From Hymenobacter elongatus (GTDB lineage: Bacteria; Bacteroidota; Bacteroidia; Cytophagales; Hymenobacteraceae), in NCBI RefSeq assembly GCF_004745955.1, contig NZ_SRLD01000003.1, forward strand, positions 1 to 64,000: a stretch of 64,000 nt of DNA, read 5' to 3'. Positions 62,801 through 64,000 of the stretch are shown here, piece by piece. Each line of letters begins with the position of its first letter. The stretch's first letter is position 1. Position numbers and translations under genes: made by a program. The notes under the pieces are model-generated. The model saw only the letters and a list, made by a program, of their open reading frames with translations, was not told the DNA's origin and did no database searches.

Positions 62801-63340
62801 CAGCTGGCGCACGGCCGGCGCGGTAAAGAGCAGCGTCAGCGGCGAGGTTCCGCCCAGCAGCTGGGGCCCGCCGGGCATATTCGGCGACTCGTAGAACACG
62901 AGGTACATATCGGAGAAGTCGCGGAACCGGTCGTCCTGCAGGAACAGGCGCAGGGTTTCGCCCAGCAGGCGGGTGCCTTCGTCCTGCTGCATCCGCTTCA
63001 GCTCGGCCTCCACGTTCCAGCGGCGCAGCGTGATTTTGCGGCCGGCCTGGGTGTAGAGGTTGTAGTTGTAGAGGATTTCAAACAGGTCCCAGAAGTGCGA
63101 CACCAGCTCGTGGTACACCGAGCCGGGGTTGCGCTGCCCTTCCCGGGCCAGGAAGTCGAAAGCCGTCTCAAAGAGGTGCATCCGCGCAAACGGCGTCGGA
63201 ATGCTCACCGCCACGTTCCTGGCCCGCCCGCCCGTGGGGTCGGTTACGGTGTTGATTTCGGTGCTGGTAATGGGCGCAGTTTTCTGCCAGCCCTGCACCT
63301 GCTGGGAACCGTTGTTGTGAAGACGAAGGACTTTGGGCAT
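59870..63340 (-). CDS. Large Hsp70/actin-fold ATPase with novel N-terminal region
   Basis: The 1156-residue protein has an unrecognised N-terminal half (about 1-580). The remainder is a full Hsp70/actin-type nucleotide fold: phosphate-1 loop FAVDFGTSNTHVAYADG (near 593), phosphate-2 loop INIDIGGGTTDLLIF (near 820-832) and adenosine motif YLCFSGKGSLYLRIL (near 962). Conserved Asp and Gly residues are present, so it is probably an active ATPase. Hsp70-like proteins of this size with unusual N-termini include SrfB-type virulence factors, but identity is not certain. It is the largest member of the cluster and may control or use the proton channel. Confidence 0.82.
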   Translation of the reverse strand: MPKVLRLHNNGSQQVQGWQKTAPITSTEINTVTDPTGGRARNVAVSIPTPFARMHLFETAFDFLAREGQRNPGSVYHELVSHFWDLFEILYNYNLYTQAGRKITLRRWNVEAELKRMQQDEGTRLLGETLRLFLQDDRFRDFSDMYLVFYESPNMPGGPQLLGGTSPLTLLFTAPAVRQLDLERAQAKGHYFDNQVVLLEDRSPAFREFIYELFLAYPQLQRREFAGSVFAGLDRNLINQMQMQGDHTAQQFATKYPAIADFQGNLASVKYVPLPSRADQSAVTSSDLFIAPTRHTNQSRPTPLVLRPNLTMQGANYLNGQPWDDRTPVPYADELTLENRVLPGKGFKYPYLTVGDFLEDALVELPYELNAQRFHTGKVTFQYGADTQGRARFPYLLPLRQTFFEYFTDHDLAELLTFTIDLNHVRIALRIPVQGGRFITFERSYYQNPQNPKDAQGREIPEKGRIVKANIGLGVFPFYKMRAQPEYNDFYKVMLVDADNSPTMLQRRYDLTFFVGGERLTDQGAARKATKFERTQKSVSTAGSTYYEITGTHFDLAELTCPPAFHGAPPARGLIVPRWRELDRGTRRFTFAVDFGTSNTHVAYADGPSAHPRPFTIGEADLQMELLNAPLPDTGYSAFQRYMRGPGQLFDIPLIQNREFVPSIIGEAGSVYEFPIRTAVCETNSYANEPSKVLSNINIGFSINTETGQPPQNRFVTNLKWSAELDPQGVNRIAAFFKEILLLMKHKAAMQGGILEDTRVVWFAPLSFDMFLRNQFQQVWDEAFQQIFRARRPTQCISESVAPYYYLTATNQVVPNRDENVINIDIGGGTTDLLIFADQKPAFSSSFRFAGDDLWGDGYARVQGAPKQNGLLRLGVQYVESLPDSEENQEYKGYLRAALQNPDFGSADVTSLLFTYNDALRFTQSLGLGKGRQLRVLFYLHYTAIVYHVAQLVQHLGLKPPRYLCFSGKGSLYLRILSGGASMAAIEKISKAVFKAATGQEAPQNFRVILADNPKEATTNGGVLFEESATSAADFDQIRTVKLNGALEGQDIDTARLKMPQVDADLKQSIIDNTKRFLDIVLDDDDVAPLMREVGVDVDRQRIKELLLREIEDSLNLGLHQIGRNLGQGETLPETLFFYPMKQALYNLSRELISNG

Positions 63341-63346
63341 ATATCA

Positions 63347-63474
63347 GCCCCACCCCCCGGCCCCCTCCCCTTTGGGAGAGGGGGAGCCTGACGGAGGTAT
63401 TCGGGGTGTTTAGGTTTTGAACTAGGAAACTACAACTAGAGTCCCTCCCCACAGGGGAGGGGTTGGGGTGGGGC
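63347..63474. repeat. CCCCACCCC-type inverted repeat at the head of the Hsp70-like gene
   Basis: GCCCCACCCC with CCCCTCCCC pairs with GGGGAGGGG and GGGGTGGGGC across about 128 bp. One arm ends at the first base of the complement of the upstream gene's stop codon (63474-63476). This C-rich palindrome family differs from the other repeats of the cluster. Confidence 0.85.
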
Positions 63475-64000
63475 TACACCACTTTCACCTTTTCCTCAAA
63501 CGCCTTGTCGGTCACCTGGTCGAACAAAGCCACGAGCTTGCGGAAGCTGTCGGGCTCCTGGATGGACTTGGCGGCGTCGTTGAGCTGATTGAGGAAGTAG
63601 TTCTGGCTGAGGCCCTTGTTGAAGAAGTCGTTCCACTTCTTTTCCACCGGCTTGCCCGCAATCATGGCGTTGAAGTCGTCGGTGGTCAGGTCGAAGGGGC
63701 GGAAGGCGCGGCGGTTCTGGCTGAGCTCCTTCAGCCACTCGTCCACGCCGTACTCGGGGCTGTGGAGGAAGTTGTTGAGCTCCTTGAAGATGGGCTCGTT
63801 GCGCAGGGCGTGCGTCAGGTTCAGGTTGTCGTGGTAGGGCGCCTTGTCGGTGGGCAGGTGCTGCTTGTGGTAGCGCGAGAAGTAGAGCAGCTGGGTCAGG
63901 TGCTTGGCAATCAGCTCCCGGCTCTCGTCGGGCAGGTGGCTGAAGTTCAGATCCTGAGTGTCGGTGCCGAGGCCGTACTCGTGGAAGTGCGGGGCACCGT
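63474..64000 (-). CDS. C-terminal part of an unknown protein (runs off the window)
   Basis: The frame is open from base 64000 to the stop at 63474, giving about 175 residues that begin GAPHFHEYGLGTDTQDLNFS. Helical, charged sequence follows (LTQLLYFSRYHKQHLPTDKA, IFKELNNFLHSPEYGVDEWL) and it ends FEEKVKVV. No membrane span or known motif is visible in this part. It is the next gene upstream in the Hsp70/channel cluster, with the stop codon joined to a palindromic repeat. Its true start lies outside the window. Confidence 0.8.
   Translation of the reverse strand, partial: GAPHFHEYGLGTDTQDLNFSHLPDESRELIAKHLTQLLYFSRYHKQHLPTDKAPYHDNLNLTHALRNEPIFKELNNFLHSPEYGVDEWLKELSQNRRAFRPFDLTTDDFNAMIAGKPVEKKWNDFFNKGLSQNYFLNQLNDAAKSIQEPDSFRKLVALFDQVTDKAFEEKVKVV

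Noticed and set aside
60476..63391. A 971-codon open frame on the plus strand opposite the Hsp70-like gene
   Set aside because: It mirrors the minus-strand gene, is rich in Val/Gly/His/Gln as expected from antisense of GC-rich coding DNA, and has no motifs.

Overview
The window looks like chromosome of a GC-rich Bacteroidota, most likely a Hymenobacter-like member of the Cytophagales. Support: a type IX secretion/gliding locus (porP, gldKLMN, plus a sprE/porW-like gene), an F-type ATP synthase operon without beta and epsilon genes, CarboxypepD_reg-type TonB-dependent receptors, and Bacteroidota-style promoters (TTG/TTTG, 19-20 nt, TAnnTTTG). No rRNA, tRNA or CRISPR array was seen. The genus is an inference from gene content and base composition.

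Left edge (1-5.1 kb): an IS630-type transposase cut by the window edge abuts the 3' end of a large Eco57I/type IIG-like restriction-modification gene. That gene also carries a frameshift at a 7-base C tract. Next is a RAYT (REP-associated tyrosine transposase) gene bracketed by its presumed palindromic REP repeats.

5.1-11.1 kb: atpZ-like, atpI-like, atpB, atpE, atpF, atpH, atpA and atpG on the minus strand, with palindromes in several spacers and a strong terminator after atpG. 11.3-18.6 kb (plus strand): sprE/porW-like TPR lipoprotein, penicillin-binding protein 1A, uvrC. 18.7-29.0 kb (minus strand): gldN, gldM, gldL, gldK, porP, then hemD, a DUF4271 membrane protein, a WecA-type glycosyl-1-phosphate transferase, a conserved small protein and lipB. 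29.2-34 kb: yraN, a MORN-type lipoprotein, htpG and two tandem paralogous small proteins.

34.5-40.6 kb (plus strand): a presumptive metal or siderophore uptake locus with a small His/Cys secreted protein, two TonB-dependent receptors sharing a GQQWGxEHGxEID plug motif, and a lipoprotein between them. 40.6-46.8 kb is a repeat-rich island of visibly lower GC. It holds orphan secreted proteins, a 275-bp MITE-like element and two nested pairs of inverted repeats. The outer pair preserves two decayed copies of one protein C-terminus. 46.9-55.3 kb: CDF metal exporter, MFS transporter, several small Bacteroidota proteins, a sterol-desaturase-like hydroxylase, a GNAT acetyltransferase and an S9A prolyl oligopeptidase.

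Right edge (55.4 kb to the end, minus strand): the most interesting part. A MotB/OmpA-like and a MotA/ZorA-like protein with a long cytoplasmic tail lie downstream of an exported single-span protein of unknown family, a 1156-residue Hsp70/actin-fold protein and a further unknown gene running off the window. The channel pair resembles ZorA-ZorB of Zorya defence, but none of the visible partners is a recognised Zorya effector. Every junction of this cluster carries a palindromic repeat. It is a candidate undescribed proton-channel-coupled system for defence or envelope/cytoskeletal work.
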